The notes below the pieces were generated by a model, which saw only the letters and a program-made list of their open reading frames with translations, was not told the DNA's origin and ran no database searches. Shown piece by piece: positions 16,785 through 26,414 of a stretch of DNA of 64,000 nt. The position numbers and the translations under genes were made by a program. Source of the DNA: Cellulosilyticum sp. I15G10I2 (GTDB lineage: Bacteria; Bacillota; Clostridia; Lachnospirales; Cellulosilyticaceae); assembly GCF_900095725.1 (NCBI RefSeq), contig NZ_FMMP01000028.1, forward strand, positions 62,001-126,000, given 5' to 3'. How positions within the stretch are numbered: the first letter of the stretch is position 1; each line of letters begins with the position of its first letter.

Positions 16785-18080
16785 TTATAAATTATATGCA
16801 CATTTCAGTGCGTTATAATTTGCTTCGATCGTTTGATCCAACTCTTCTTGCGTATGAGCTGTAGATATAAACATGGCTTCAAACTGTGCCGGTCCTATAA
16901 GTACCCCTTGCTCTAACATTGCTTTAAAATAAATATTGAATTTCTCTAAATCACAGTTTTTAACATCATCATAGTTTTCTGCTTTTCCTGAGATAAAGAA
17001 TAATCCTATTAATGAACCTACCCTTGTAACAGCTAAATCAAGGCCTAATTTTTTTAGATTACTTTTTATGCCTTCCTCGAGGTAAGCAGCTTTTTCATTT
17101 AACACCTCATAAACGTCAGGATGATCCCTAAGATATTCGAGAGTATTTTTACCCATATGCATAGCCAGTGGATTGCCCGAGAGCGTTCCTGCCTGATAAA
17201 CAGGACCTACTGGTGAAATCATATTCATTATAGCCTCTTTACCACCATACGCACCTACAGGAAGGCCTCCTCCTATAATCTTACCAAAACACGCCATATC
17301 CGGTTCAATGCCGAAGTATTCTGGTGAGCTGCCATAACCTAGTCGAAAACCTGTAATCACTTCATCAAAAATCAGTACACTTTGGTATTCATTCGTTATA
17401 TCTCTAAGCAACTGCAAAAACTCTTTTTTACCTGGCACAAGCCCCATATTACCTGATATGGTTTCAACGATCACGCATGCAATATCTGAGCCATGTGTCT
17501 TGAAAATTTCTTTTAGTTCCTCCATGTCGTTATATCTGCCTACCAACGTATGCTTAATCACATCTTCTGGTATACCTGGACTGGTAGGCACGCCATAAGT
17601 AATAGTTCCAGATCCCGATTTTACTAAAAGCGCGTCTGAATGACCATGATAGCATCCTTCAAATTTTAAAATCTTCTTCTTGCCCGTATAACCTCTTGCT
17701 GCCCGTATCGCACTCATGGTAGCTTCCGTTCCAGAATTCACCATCCTTACTTGATCAATCCCTTTATACGCTTCAACAATAAGCTTTGCCATTTCAACTT
17801 CAATTTGAGTGGGCACGCCGTAGCTGGTTCCTCTTTTTAACTGTTCCATAACCCCCTCTAGAACTACCTCATTCCCATGTCCTAAAATAAGTGGTCCCCA
17901 AGAACAAATATAATCAATATATGCGTTGCCATCAACATCATAAATTTTACTGCCCGCGGCATGGTCTATAAAAATAGGATTGAGTCCTACTGATTTAAAA
18001 GCTCTTACCGGGCTGTTAACGCCTCCTGGCATGTATCTTACGGCTTCTTTATAAATACTTTCCGAACGTGTATGGTCCAT
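16785..18080 (-). CDS. hemL: Glutamate-1-semialdehyde 2,1-aminomutase
   Basis: Converts glutamate-1-semialdehyde to 5-aminolevulinate, the second C5-pathway step. The 431-aa product is a class III aminotransferase-fold enzyme with the PLP lysine K267 in FGKIIGGGLPVGAYGG, plus the N-terminal PGGVNSPVRAF and NSGTEATMSAIR. The ATG at 18078-18080 is chosen because AGGAGG precedes it by 7 nt; longer starts lack a site. It follows the cobA-hemD fusion by 25 bp, so precursor supply is built into the cobamide cluster. Confidence 0.96.
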   Translation of the reverse strand: MDHTRSESIYKEAVRYMPGGVNSPVRAFKSVGLNPIFIDHAAGSKIYDVDGNAYIDYICSWGPLILGHGNEVVLEGVMEQLKRGTSYGVPTQIEVEMAKLIVEAYKGIDQVRMVNSGTEATMSAIRAARGYTGKKKILKFEGCYHGHSDALLVKSGSGTITYGVPTSPGIPEDVIKHTLVGRYNDMEELKEIFKTHGSDIACVIVETISGNMGLVPGKKEFLQLLRDITNEYQSVLIFDEVITGFRLGYGSSPEYFGIEPDMACFGKIIGGGLPVGAYGGKEAIMNMISPVGPVYQAGTLSGNPLAMHMGKNTLEYLRDHPDVYEVLNEKAAYLEEGIKSNLKKLGLDLAVTRVGSLIGLFFISGKAENYDDVKNCDLEKFNIYFKAMLEQGVLIGPAQFEAMFISTAHTQEELDQTIEANYNALKCAYNL

Positions 18081-18105
18081 TTCTTTGCCTCCTATTAACG
18101 CCTTA

Positions 18106-19608
18106 TTAATCATTAATGATACATTCTATCAATCCCTCTATTGTATAAATTTCAGGCTCTTTATATACTGTAAGTCCATACTCCAGAATTGTCTTTGAAG
18201 TAATTGGCCCTATAGACACGAGCTTAGTACGATTAAGCTTACTTATATGCTCTCTCCCTATCCCTCTTATAAAATTCTTAACAGTTGATGAACTTGTAAA
18301 AGTTATATAGTCGATTTTATCTTCATCAAGCATCCTCAAAATCATGTCTTTATCTATCGCTTCGGTTACAGTATTGTATAGATCTATAGCCTTAACACTG
18401 CAAATTTTACTTAAGTTTTCTACTAAATATTCTCTTGCAATAGCTGATTTTGGTATCAATATACTGTCTTCACGTTTAAGTTCTTGACTTAAAGATGTAT
18501 AAAGCGCCTCCCCAATCGCTCTTTCTGGAATAATATCTGGTCTTATACCTTGTTTATTTAAACTGTACACCGTTTGAGGTCCTACTGCACAAATCTTCAT
18601 ATGGGCTAAACCTCTTGAGTCTAGACCTTTTTCTCTGAGTCTATTGAAGAATATATCCACTGTATTTTGGCTTGTAAAGATGAGGTAATTATAGGCTTTA
18701 AGTGAAGATAAGCATTCATCTAACTCATGATTATCTTCTATCTCTTGTATTTTTATCACAGGGAGTTCTATAGCATTTCCTCCCATGTCACTAATCTTTT
18801 CAACGAGTGCACTACTTTGTTCTCTGGCCCTTGTTACAATCACGTTTTTACCAAAGAGTGGCTTCTGTTCAAAGAAATTAAGTTTATCACGAAGCCCTAC
18901 TACTTCGCCTATCACAATAAGTGTAGGGGGTTTAACTTCTTTTTCTAGTGCAAGCTCATAAATATTCTCTAAAGTGCCTGTTACAACACTTTGATTAGGC
19001 CTAGTTGCCCAGCTAATAAGAGCCACTGGCGTTGCTGGACTTTTACCTTCTTTGATAAGATTTTCACTAATGTTTTTAAGATTTGCAACGCCCATTAAAA
19101 ACACTAAAGTGCCTTTTACACCAGCAAGAGCTTCCCAATTAAGTTCCGTGTTTTCATCGTCCTTTAAATGACCTGTAATAACATGAAAGGAAGAAGCAAA
19201 ATCTCTATGGGTAATAGGAATCCCTGCATAACAAGGACCGGCTATAGCTGAGGTAATACCTGGGATAACTTCAAACGGAATATCGTTTTCAAGTAGGTAC
19301 TCCCCTTCCTCTGCCCCCCGGCCAAAGACATAAGGGTCTCCCCCCTTCAGCCGTGTTACAATCTGCCCTTCTTTTGCTTTACGTACAATAACTTCATTAA
19401 TCTCATCTTGTGTCAAGGTATGTTGACTAGACGCCTTACCAACATAAATGCGTTCACATCCAGCTTTAGCCTCTTTCAAATAGTTCACATTCGCCAGCCT
19501 GTCATACACGATAACATCTGCTTTTTTAATACATTCCATGCCTTTAAGCGTCATTAATTTATAGTCTCCAGGACCTGCTCCAACTAAATAAACTTTACCT
19601 TTTTTCAC
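18106..19608 (-). CDS. cobA-hemD: Uroporphyrinogen-III C-methyltransferase / uroporphyrinogen-III synthase fusion
   Basis: A two-domain enzyme. Residues 1-245 are the SAM-dependent methyltransferase SUMT (VGAGPGDYKLMTLKG, LKGGDPYVFGRGAEE, IPITHRD), which makes precorrin-2. Residues 255-500 are HemD (KNVIVTRAREQSSALVEKI, LIFTSQNTV, TFTSSSTVKNF), which closes the ring to uroporphyrinogen III. Such fusions are common in Clostridia. It has 500 aa, starts with GTG at 19608 and has AAGGAGC 9 nt upstream. It overlaps hemC by 14 bp. The two steps flank uroporphyrinogen III, so the fusion channels flux toward corrinoids rather than heme. Confidence 0.95.
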   Translation of the reverse strand: MKKGKVYLVGAGPGDYKLMTLKGMECIKKADVIVYDRLANVNYLKEAKAGCERIYVGKASSQHTLTQDEINEVIVRKAKEGQIVTRLKGGDPYVFGRGAEEGEYLLENDIPFEVIPGITSAIAGPCYAGIPITHRDFASSFHVITGHLKDDENTELNWEALAGVKGTLVFLMGVANLKNISENLIKEGKSPATPVALISWATRPNQSVVTGTLENIYELALEKEVKPPTLIVIGEVVGLRDKLNFFEQKPLFGKNVIVTRAREQSSALVEKISDMGGNAIELPVIKIQEIEDNHELDECLSSLKAYNYLIFTSQNTVDIFFNRLREKGLDSRGLAHMKICAVGPQTVYSLNKQGIRPDIIPERAIGEALYTSLSQELKREDSILIPKSAIAREYLVENLSKICSVKAIDLYNTVTEAIDKDMILRMLDEDKIDYITFTSSSTVKNFIRGIGREHISKLNRTKLVSIGPITSKTILEYGLTVYKEPEIYTIEGLIECIIND

Positions 19609-20500
19609 CTTTAAGCTCCTTTAACATCCTATTTGCCAGTTCACAGCCTATTTGTTCAGCATCTTCTAATTGACCTTCTATTGACTTGATAAGCATTCTT
19701 TTTCCTTCCTCATCACCAAATAAACCACGCAGTATGATATGCTCTTCATGAATCGTACAATAAGCGCCTACTGGCATATGGCAGCCTCCATTAATTGCAC
19801 TTAAAAAAGCTCTTTCTGCTTTAATCTGGATCTCTGTGCTGCCGTCATGCAGTGGCTTAAGAAGTTCTTCTGTCTGCACATCATTTGCTCTTACCTCTAA
19901 CGCCAGAGCACCTTGAGCAGCAGCCGGAATCATAATTTCTACCGGCAAATAACATCCAATTACCTGATTCATCCCCAATCTATGAACCCCCGCTGCTGCC
20001 AGTACAATACCTTCTAGACCCTCTTCTTTAAGTTTACGAATGCGTGTATCAATATTGCCCCTTATCGGCACAATTTTAAGATCTGGTCTATAACTTAGGA
20101 GCTGATATTTTCTGCGCTTGCTTCCTGTACCAATCTTAGCCCCATAAGGCAGATCTTCAAGCGATGTATAGCCTTCTTTTAAAACAAGAATATCTCTTGC
20201 ATCTTCTCTTTTAGGAACATAAGAAAATTTAAGTCCTTCTGGTACAACAGACGGCATATCTTTCATACTATGCACTGCTAAATCTATTTCCCGACTAAGC
20301 AGATGCTCTTCAATTTCTTTAGTAAATAATCCTTTTTCTCCTATTTTATCAAGGGGCTGATTTTGCACCCTATCTCCAGTGGTTTTTATCACTTTGATCT
20401 CGAATTCTATATTTGGATGATGTTTCTTAAGCTCACTAATTACCCATTTTGTTTGAGTAAGGGCAAGCATACTCCCTCTCGTTCCAACGATCTTTTTCAT
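19595..20500 (-). CDS. hemC: Porphobilinogen deaminase (hydroxymethylbilane synthase)
   Basis: Polymerises four porphobilinogen units into hydroxymethylbilane. The 301-aa product has the catalytic aspartate in HSMKDMPS (D81) and the cysteine that carries the dipyrromethane cofactor, C240 in AINGGCHMP. GTGSKRRKYQL and RGNIDTRIRKL bind the acidic side chains. The ATG at 20498-20500 has AAGGAGC 8 nt upstream; an earlier ATG lacks a site. It lies between hemA and the cobA-hemD fusion. hemB, which would make its substrate, is not in this window. Confidence 0.96.
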   Translation of the reverse strand: MKKIVGTRGSMLALTQTKWVISELKKHHPNIEFEIKVIKTTGDRVQNQPLDKIGEKGLFTKEIEEHLLSREIDLAVHSMKDMPSVVPEGLKFSYVPKREDARDILVLKEGYTSLEDLPYGAKIGTGSKRRKYQLLSYRPDLKIVPIRGNIDTRIRKLKEEGLEGIVLAAAGVHRLGMNQVIGCYLPVEIMIPAAAQGALALEVRANDVQTEELLKPLHDGSTEIQIKAERAFLSAINGGCHMPVGAYCTIHEEHIILRGLFGDEEGKRMLIKSIEGQLEDAEQIGCELANRMLKELKGEKR

Positions 20501-20525
20501 ATGGCTGCTCCTTCTATCAAAAATC

Positions 20526-21758
20526 TTATAGTTCAAATAATTCTTCTATTACTTTTATATAGTGTTCTCTTTGATCTTTATCTTTGATTTTCTTTAAATT
20601 GGCAGTTGGTGTACTTACTAAGTTTTTTAAAGCAGCCCCTACCATTTTATCAATTACTTTTTTATCTTTTACAGACAAATCTGTTTTTCTATAAATATAC
20701 TCTAAAGTATATTTTTGAATCTCGTTCTTTTTTTCGTTCAGAAGTTCTAAAGTATTATCTATTGAAGCAAGTTCAATCCACTCTGAAATGTCACTCATCT
20801 TATCCTTAATAATCTCTTTGGCAGATTTCGCCAGTTCTTTTCTTTTTTGATTATTTTTTTTACAGATTGTCTTTAAGTCGTCTATATCATAAAGCTCTGC
20901 TTGCTGCATATCACTAATCTCTGGATCTATATCTCTAGGAAGTGCAATATCTATCATATAAAGTTTCCGGGTAAGCTCCGGCATATCTTGTTTTTGCAAG
21001 ATAACATGAGGTGAGGCTGTTGCACAAACTACAGCATCAACTTGACTTAATAGATTATATCTATCTTTATAAGCTACTGGTATTACATTATCATAAATGG
21101 TGCTTACTTCTTTAGCCCTTGTATGGCTCCTATTGGAAACATAGATCGTTTCTAACTGCTCATCCTGTAAATATTTAATAACAAGTTGGCTCATCTTGCC
21201 AATTCCAATAACCAAAATCCGTTTTTGATATAAACTCTGCATTTTTTCTTTGAGAAACTTTACAGCTATATAACTAACTGATAAAGGATTCTCGGATATT
21301 TTAAGCGTATTTTTAATCGTCTTTGAAGTGCTTATAGCTTCTCTAAAAATCTTATTAAGCATTTTGCCACTTGTCTCTTCCTTGGCGGCCACTTCCCAAG
21401 CTTCTCTTACTTGCCCAAGTATTTGATCTTCTCCTATAATGAGTGAATCAAGCCCTGCTGCAACATAATAAAGATGCTTAATTGCCTTTTTCCCTGTTTT
21501 ATAGATTAAATACTTTCCTACTTCCTGTTCACTTAAAAAGCCAGCATAAAAATCTCTTACGTATTCGATCTTATCTTCTATCTTTTCATCCCAAATATAA
21601 ATTTCACTACGATTACAAGTCGATAAAATGATGACTTCCTGAATGCCTTTCTTTTTTATAGCATGAAGTGCCTCTATTTTTTTTGTATGGGTAAAAGAAA
21701 CCTTTTCTCTTATACTTATAGGACATAAATGATTGACGCCTACTACTCCTACACTCAT
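20526..21758 (-). CDS. hemA: Glutamyl-tRNA reductase
   Basis: Reduces glutamyl-tRNA(Glu) to glutamate-1-semialdehyde, the first committed step of C5-pathway tetrapyrrole synthesis. The 410-aa product has the nucleophilic cysteine C48 in ILSTCNRSEIYIW, a GEDQILGQVREAW segment and the NADPH-binding VIGIGKMSQLV. Normal length for the family. It has no precorrin-2 dehydrogenase domain, which some clostridial HemA loci carry nearby. The start is 9 bp after the cbiL stop, with AGGAGGCAGC upstream. Confidence 0.96.
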   Translation of the reverse strand: MSVGVVGVNHLCPISIREKVSFTHTKKIEALHAIKKKGIQEVIILSTCNRSEIYIWDEKIEDKIEYVRDFYAGFLSEQEVGKYLIYKTGKKAIKHLYYVAAGLDSLIIGEDQILGQVREAWEVAAKEETSGKMLNKIFREAISTSKTIKNTLKISENPLSVSYIAVKFLKEKMQSLYQKRILVIGIGKMSQLVIKYLQDEQLETIYVSNRSHTRAKEVSTIYDNVIPVAYKDRYNLLSQVDAVVCATASPHVILQKQDMPELTRKLYMIDIALPRDIDPEISDMQQAELYDIDDLKTICKKNNQKRKELAKSAKEIIKDKMSDISEWIELASIDNTLELLNEKKNEIQKYTLEYIYRKTDLSVKDKKVIDKMVGAALKNLVSTPTANLKKIKDKDQREHYIKVIEELFEL

Positions 21759-21767
21759 AGCTGCCTC

Positions 21768-22490
21768 CTAGTCATTAACGCTTACCTTTTGTAAATACTG
21801 TTTATTAATTAAGATCGTTGAAAAATATGAGATCTTCTGTGTACTGTCAATAGCTCTAAGATCTGTATAAACCTTTTCTGTCCCTTGAGAAGAGTTGCTT
21901 ACGAGCACCGCGTAATCCATTAAACCATACTTTTCAATCTTATCCCGAATCATTTCAAATTTTTTATAAACTTTCATTAAAACCATACAACTGTATTTTT
22001 GCATCGCATCGTCAATAACCTTTTCATCAGCTGTACAAGGCAGAACTACAAGGGGCTCAGTATCCATCACCAGCGGCAGATTTTGACTGGAAGCAATATT
22101 AGAAAATGAAGAAATTCCTGGAATGGTCTCTACTTCTACCTGGTCTATAAGTTTTTCCATAATATAGACATACGTACTATAAATCATAGCATCCCCTAAA
22201 GTAATAAACCCAACATTCTTACCACTTTTTACATCCTCAATGATTTCCTTCGCAACACTTTCCCACATAACTTCCTTCTCCGCTTTATTAAAACTCATTG
22301 GAAAATGTCTGTACTTAACTTCTAAGTCTCCTTTAAAATGAGGCTTCGCAATAGATAAAGCAAGACTTCCACCATTTTTTTCTGCTTCAGGCGTATATAA
22401 AATATCTATGTGATTTAATATTTCAACTGCTTTCAAAGTGAGTAAGGAACTATCTCCAGGTCCTACTCCAATACCATAAAATTTAGCCAT
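21768..22490 (-). CDS. cbiL: Cobalt-precorrin-2 C20-methyltransferase
   Basis: SAM-dependent methylation at C20 of cobalt-factor II, early in the anaerobic corrin pathway. The 240-aa product opens with the tetrapyrrole methylase signature YGIGVGPGDSSLLTLKAVEIL and has the later FITLGDAMIYSTYVYIME. GISSFSNIASSQNLPL is a C20-type block. An AAGGAGGAAGG site precedes the ATG. The upstream gap to cbiK holds hairpin repeats, so the gene may depend on its own promoter or on read-through. The aerobic name is cobI; anaerobic assignment follows from cbiK, cbiD and cbiG in the cluster. Confidence 0.93.
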   Translation of the reverse strand: MAKFYGIGVGPGDSSLLTLKAVEILNHIDILYTPEAEKNGGSLALSIAKPHFKGDLEVKYRHFPMSFNKAEKEVMWESVAKEIIEDVKSGKNVGFITLGDAMIYSTYVYIMEKLIDQVEVETIPGISSFSNIASSQNLPLVMDTEPLVVLPCTADEKVIDDAMQKYSCMVLMKVYKKFEMIRDKIEKYGLMDYAVLVSNSSQGTEKVYTDLRAIDSTQKISYFSTILINKQYLQKVSVND

Positions 22491-22649
22491 TGTACCTTCC
22501 TCCTTATCATTCTATCAATTTTGTATAAGTACTTTCTACTATATGCAGCTATCTTTTTAAACCTATTCACCTCTAGTATCTACACTAAGTTTTAATGTCA
22601 ATACTATAAATGAATAGGGGGGATTTGTAATTTAAGTGTTTTTTAATAG

Positions 22650-22846
22650 GTCCGCAGGGGAATTTTAGGGTTCTCCAGTTGCTCGCTTGCGTATTTCTAA
22701 AAATCTAAGCACTTTCTTTAAATGAACGCCGCAAACTCGCTGCGCTCAAACAGTGCGGCTAAAAGCCATTTAAATAAACTGCTAAGATTTTCTATACGAA
22801 ATACTCCAGAGGCAACTTCCGAACCCTAAAATCTCCCCTGCTAGTC
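22650..22846 (+). repeat. Long-hairpin repeat, type A, copy 1
   Basis: A 197-bp near-palindrome starting GTCCGCAGGGGA and ending TCCCCTGCTAGTC. Left arm 22654-22673 and right arm 22821-22841 pair, extending inward with interruptions. The centre has TCGCTGCGCTC between GCCGCA and TGCGGC. It closely matches 32707-32903. It lies between cbiK and cbiL. Confidence 0.8.
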
Positions 22847-22888
22847 TTCAAAATATACAAATTCGCAAACCTAGTTTAAATTTTCGTG

Positions 22889-22945
22889 CAGTCTGCTTCT
22901 GTCAACCTCATCACTAACAAAAGAACATCTTCATATTCCTCACAA
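22889..22945. repeat. Decayed remnant of a type B hairpin repeat
   Basis: CAGTCTGCTTCTGTCAACC (22889-22907), and more loosely the following bases, resemble the right half of the type B repeat at 32944-32992. No matching left arm is seen before the type A element here. Confidence 0.35.
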
Positions 22946-23015
22946 GAGGTAATACTCTACTACCTTAATAACCACCTATAAGCTAAACTACTATGACTCT
23001 ATCATATATTCAATG

Positions 23016-23104
23016 ACTAGCAGGGGGAGGGGGAACTTTTGATGCGACTCGGGTTTGGCAGTGGGTAGGCGGGAGCATCAAAAGTTTTCCCTCCCCTTGC
23101 GGCC
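23016..23104 (-). repeat. Long-hairpin repeat, type B, copy 1
   Basis: Arms 23023-23045 and 23075-23096 pair (GGGGAACTTTTGATGC against GCATCAAAAGTTTTCCC). The 29-nt loop contains CTCGGG and GTGGGTAGGCGGGA. Ends are CTAGC and GCGGCC, reading as the reverse of the type A end pair. Its loop is shared with 33226-33323 and, split, with 32621-32997. Confidence 0.75.
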
Positions 23105-23121
23105 CTAAGTTAAATACATCA

Positions 23122-23898
23122 CTACACCTCTATGCAACTCATTGCGTGCTCTACAAACAACTGTTGAATATGGGGATTTTCCCCTAACCCTTTAAGAATA
23201 ATATGGACCTCAAATCCATTTTCTATTAGGCAAGTTTTCCATGAGTCCTCTTCATCGCTAGCCATATCATTGATGGCGTGGTCGCCGGCTACCAGCATAA
23301 AAGGCATTAGATAAACAGTTTGAATATGGTCTTCCTTAAGCTGTGTAATGACGTTATCTAAGGTTGGATAACCTTCTACTGTACCTACATAAGCTCTTGT
23401 ATTTTGCTCTTTAAAGGCATATTCAAGAGCGCAGTAAGCACTAAAAACCGGATGGGTTGTACCGTGTCCCATAAACACAATGGCCGCATCTTCTTTTAAA
23501 CTTGGTATTTCTTTAAGGGTTGCTTTTACAGCTTCTTGATAATCTTCTATTGTTGTCAGAAGCGGTCTACCTATCGTCAACTTACTGAATTTCCCCTCAT
23601 ATTCTTGTATGTGTTGTTTTAACTTATCAAATTCATCGCCACATATAATGTGAAGAGACTGTACAATAACCTCATCATAACCTAACTCATAGATTTTATA
23701 AAGCGCCTCTCTAGGCGTATCAATATGCACATGATCTCGTTTAGCTATTTTATTAATGATCATCGTTGAAGTATATGCCCTAAACAAATCATACTCACCT
23801 AATGCCTGTTTGATCTGCTCTTCACATTTATCAATCGTTTTTTCCCTTGTTTCAATATAACTTGTTCCAAAGCTAACAACTAGCACAGCCTTTTTCAT
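23122..23898 (-). CDS. cbiK: Sirohydrochlorin cobaltochelatase (CbiK type)
   Basis: Inserts Co2+ into sirohydrochlorin, the step that defines the early-insertion anaerobic route. The 258-aa product starts KKAVLVVSFGTSYIETREKT and has the metal-site histidines H145 (FMGHGTTHP) and H207 (VAGDHAINDMA), at the same numbers as the Salmonella CbiK pair. There is no signal peptide, so it is cytoplasmic. A TAGGAGC site precedes the ATG. It follows cbiJ by 13 bp and ends just before the hairpin-repeat gap. Confidence 0.95.
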   Translation of the reverse strand: MKKAVLVVSFGTSYIETREKTIDKCEEQIKQALGEYDLFRAYTSTMIINKIAKRDHVHIDTPREALYKIYELGYDEVIVQSLHIICGDEFDKLKQHIQEYEGKFSKLTIGRPLLTTIEDYQEAVKATLKEIPSLKEDAAIVFMGHGTTHPVFSAYCALEYAFKEQNTRAYVGTVEGYPTLDNVITQLKEDHIQTVYLMPFMLVAGDHAINDMASDEEDSWKTCLIENGFEVHIILKGLGENPHIQQLFVEHAMSCIEV

Positions 23899-23911
23899 AA
23901 TAATGATGCTC

Positions 23912-24655
23912 CTATCTTTTTAAAATATCTTCTATATGATGTACCACATAAGGGTAAGTAAGTGTTGCTCTTTGAATTACAACCACAGGAATGTCTAAAC
24001 TTTTGCAAGCTTCTATTTTTTCTAAAAAGCCTCCCTCTTGGCCGCTTTCTTTTGTAATGACTAAATCTATCTCATACGCGCTGTACGTAGCTTCATTCAT
24101 AACCTTACTAAAAGGACCTTTCATTGCTACTATTTGATCTGCATTAAACCCAATATTTTCACACATTTTAAGGACATCACTGGTTGGCAATACTCTTGCT
24201 ATTAAAGTTTTATTAGTTAATTTCTTCCAAAATGACTCTAAATTTTTACTGCCCGTACTTAGAAAAATACGATTCCCTATTGATAATGCCGCCTCACAAG
24301 CTTCTTGAATACTTTGTACAACGTAAAGCTTATCATAGCTTACCTTTTCTAGAAGAGATTCCCTCTCATAGCGCACATAATATGTATCAGTCTTCTTGGC
24401 TACCTCAATTGCTGTTTTAGAAACTTCTATGGCATAGGGATGCGTTGCGTCAATAATGGTATGAACGTTATCTTTTAAGATTAAATGACTCATACTTTGC
24501 AAATCTAGAGCTCCCACTAGGACATTAGACGTAGATTGAAGTGCTAGTGTTTTACCATATTCTGTTGTGACAGTTACCTTATAGTTTACACCCATCTTAT
24601 TCAAATAGTCGCAGATTAAAAGGCTGTCAGAGGTACCTCCTAAAACTAAAATCAT
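23912..24655 (-). CDS. cbiJ: Cobalt-precorrin-6A reductase
   Basis: NAD(P)H-dependent reduction of cobalt-precorrin-6A to -6B. The 247-aa product has the N-terminal VLGGTSDSLLICDYL nucleotide-binding block, then IDATHPYAIEVSKTAIEVA, YVRYERES and VVIQRATL, all conserved in CobK/CbiJ. It overlaps cbiH by 4 bp (ATGA), indicating coupled translation. An AGGGTATG site precedes the start. cobK is the aerobic name. Confidence 0.93.
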   Translation of the reverse strand: MILVLGGTSDSLLICDYLNKMGVNYKVTVTTEYGKTLALQSTSNVLVGALDLQSMSHLILKDNVHTIIDATHPYAIEVSKTAIEVAKKTDTYYVRYERESLLEKVSYDKLYVVQSIQEACEAALSIGNRIFLSTGSKNLESFWKKLTNKTLIARVLPTSDVLKMCENIGFNADQIVAMKGPFSKVMNEATYSAYEIDLVITKESGQEGGFLEKIEACKSLDIPVVVIQRATLTYPYVVHHIEDILKR

Positions 24656-25377
24656 ACTTCATACCCTCTTGGCGTAATCATATAATCGTTATGAATAAAA
24701 GTAGACTTATTGCCAATAATCACTATGGTTGTCATATCCACACTTTCGTAATCCATATTTTGATACGTAACAATTGTTTTTGACTCTTCTGGTCTTCCGA
24801 CATCTTTTAAAATACCTACTGGTGTATCTGGTCCTTTAAACTCTGCCATGATACGAAAAGCTTTTTCCAGGTGTCCGCTTCTGCCTTTACTCCTTGGATT
24901 ATAAAGACAGATTACAAAATCCGCTTCTGCCGCAAGTCTTAATCTTTTTTCAATGACATCCCAAGGTGTCAAAAGATCACTTAAGCTAATATGGCAAAAG
25001 TCATGCATAATAGGTGCCCCAAGCAGGCTTGCCCCTCCTATACTGGCTGTAATACCAGGTATAACCTTTACAGGAATATCTTCATTTTCTTTTGTAACAA
25101 GTTCTAAAACTAGACCTGCCATTCCATAGATCCCACTATCTCCACTGCTGATCACTGCGACTTTTTTACCTTGTTTAGCGCACTCTACTGCGAGTTTACA
25201 TCTATCTATTTCTTGACGCATGCCATTTTTTATAACTTCTTTATCAGCTATAAATGCTTCTATCAAGTTGATATACGTTTTATAACCGACAATAACCTCA
25301 GCTTCTTCTAATGCCGAGATAGCCTGCAGTGTCATTGTTTCTTTTGCTCCTGGCCCTATTCCTATTACGTAGATCAT
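24652..25377 (-). CDS. cbiH: Cobalt-precorrin-3 (3B) C17-methyltransferase
   Basis: SAM-dependent C17 methylation with ring contraction. The 241-aa product begins [18 protein letters not shown] and has AVISSGDSGIYGMAGLVLEL, PGITASIGGASLLGAPI and HDFCHISLSDLLTPW, the last being characteristic of CbiH/CobJ. No extra C-terminal Fe-S domain is present, so it is the short form. It overlaps cbiG by 4 bp (ATGA) and cbiJ by 4 bp; GGAGGAT precedes the start. Confidence 0.94.
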   Translation of the reverse strand: MIYVIGIGPGAKETMTLQAISALEEAEVIVGYKTYINLIEAFIADKEVIKNGMRQEIDRCKLAVECAKQGKKVAVISSGDSGIYGMAGLVLELVTKENEDIPVKVIPGITASIGGASLLGAPIMHDFCHISLSDLLTPWDVIEKRLRLAAEADFVICLYNPRSKGRSGHLEKAFRIMAEFKGPDTPVGILKDVGRPEESKTIVTYQNMDYESVDMTTIVIIGNKSTFIHNDYMITPRGYEV

Positions 25378-26414
25378 AATTTTATCCTCCCTATTGCAAA
25401 AGTGATTCCTTGATATTTATGCTTTTTGATCCATAAGTTACCCCCGCTTAATAGATAAGCTACGGGCTCTGCTACACTATATACGCCGATATTTTTCTTA
25501 ACAAACTCTGACTTTTCAAAAAGATGCTCTATCTTTTCTATTTCTGCTCGAGATACAATTTCAAAAGGCAACTCTAATTTCTCGGCTAACTTAATAATAG
25601 CCTTCTCATGGGCTTTAACATCTATACTGGCTAAACACTTAATAGCATGTGTATCTATATTATAGTGTTCTAAGAAGTGATTAACGCTATCTTCTAGCAG
25701 CTGCTTGTTTGTATCTTTTCTGCAGCCAATCCCAATGACTAAATTTCTTGGAATAAGCTTGATAATCTTATCTGATGGAGAGTCTATCCTCTTTTTATGG
25801 GTAATATAGATAACTTTTTCGAGTGCTTCTAGGTTTTCTAAGCTGTCTAGTAATGTGAATCCTCTTGTGTCAAGCCGATAGTCTTCTTCTTGATACAACC
25901 CAATTTTCCCCTCGTGTACCAGCCTATAGTTAATGTCTTTAACAGTTTCTCTAAAATGCTCTATATAGCCATCTATACTTTTTGCTATATTATCTAAAGC
26001 AGCCTTACTGTTCACATCTGTAGAAGTTGTAATAACTGGATTAGCATCTAGGAGGCTGCTGAGTTTATGCGTCATTTGATTGGCGCCTCCTATATGTCCG
26101 CTTAAAAGGCTGATCACATTTTTTGCCTCTTCATCTATTACAAGTATCGCTGGGTCTTTAAATTTATCTTGCAAATAGGGTGCTATCATACGTACCACGA
26201 TCCCTGTTGCCATAATGAAAATAAGTGTATCATATTGCTTAAAAAGTTCACCTGTCATCTCACTTAAGGACGGGCTAATTTCAATAGTTCCTTTTTCGCA
26301 AAGCTTAGAAGTTGTATAGATATCTCCAGCACCTAGTTTTAATTTAATAACTTTAGCCAGTTCCTTCGCCTTTTTAGTAACGGTGATTAAAGCTATTTTA
26401 GAGTCTGTATTCAT
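25374..26414 (-). CDS. cbiG: Cobalt-precorrin-5A hydrolase
   Basis: Opens the lactone ring and releases acetaldehyde in the anaerobic pathway; it has no aerobic counterpart. The 346-aa product has a CbiG N-terminal domain ([22 protein letters not shown], then [10 protein letters not shown]), a middle domain and a C-terminal domain ([39 protein letters not shown]). The ATG at 26412-26414 is preferred: AAGGA lies 9 nt upstream and it overlaps cbiF by only 17 bp. Longer starts run deeper into cbiF and add non-conserved residues. Confidence 0.94.
   Translation of the reverse strand: MNTDSKIALITVTKKAKELAKVIKLKLGAGDIYTTSKLCEKGTIEISPSLSEMTGELFKQYDTLIFIMATGIVVRMIAPYLQDKFKDPAILVIDEEAKNVISLLSGHIGGANQMTHKLSSLLDANPVITTSTDVNSKAALDNIAKSIDGYIEHFRETVKDINYRLVHEGKIGLYQEEDYRLDTRGFTLLDSLENLEALEKVIYITHKKRIDSPSDKIIKLIPRNLVIGIGCRKDTNKQLLEDSVNHFLEHYNIDTHAIKCLASIDVKAHEKAIIKLAEKLELPFEIVSRAEIEKIEHLFEKSEFVKKNIGVYSVAEPVAYLLSGGNLWIKKHKYQGITFAIGRIKL

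Noticed and set aside
22650-23104. CRISPR array or insertion sequence with transposase
   Set aside because: No regular direct repeats with spacers and no transposase ORF; the structures are long imperfect palindromes.
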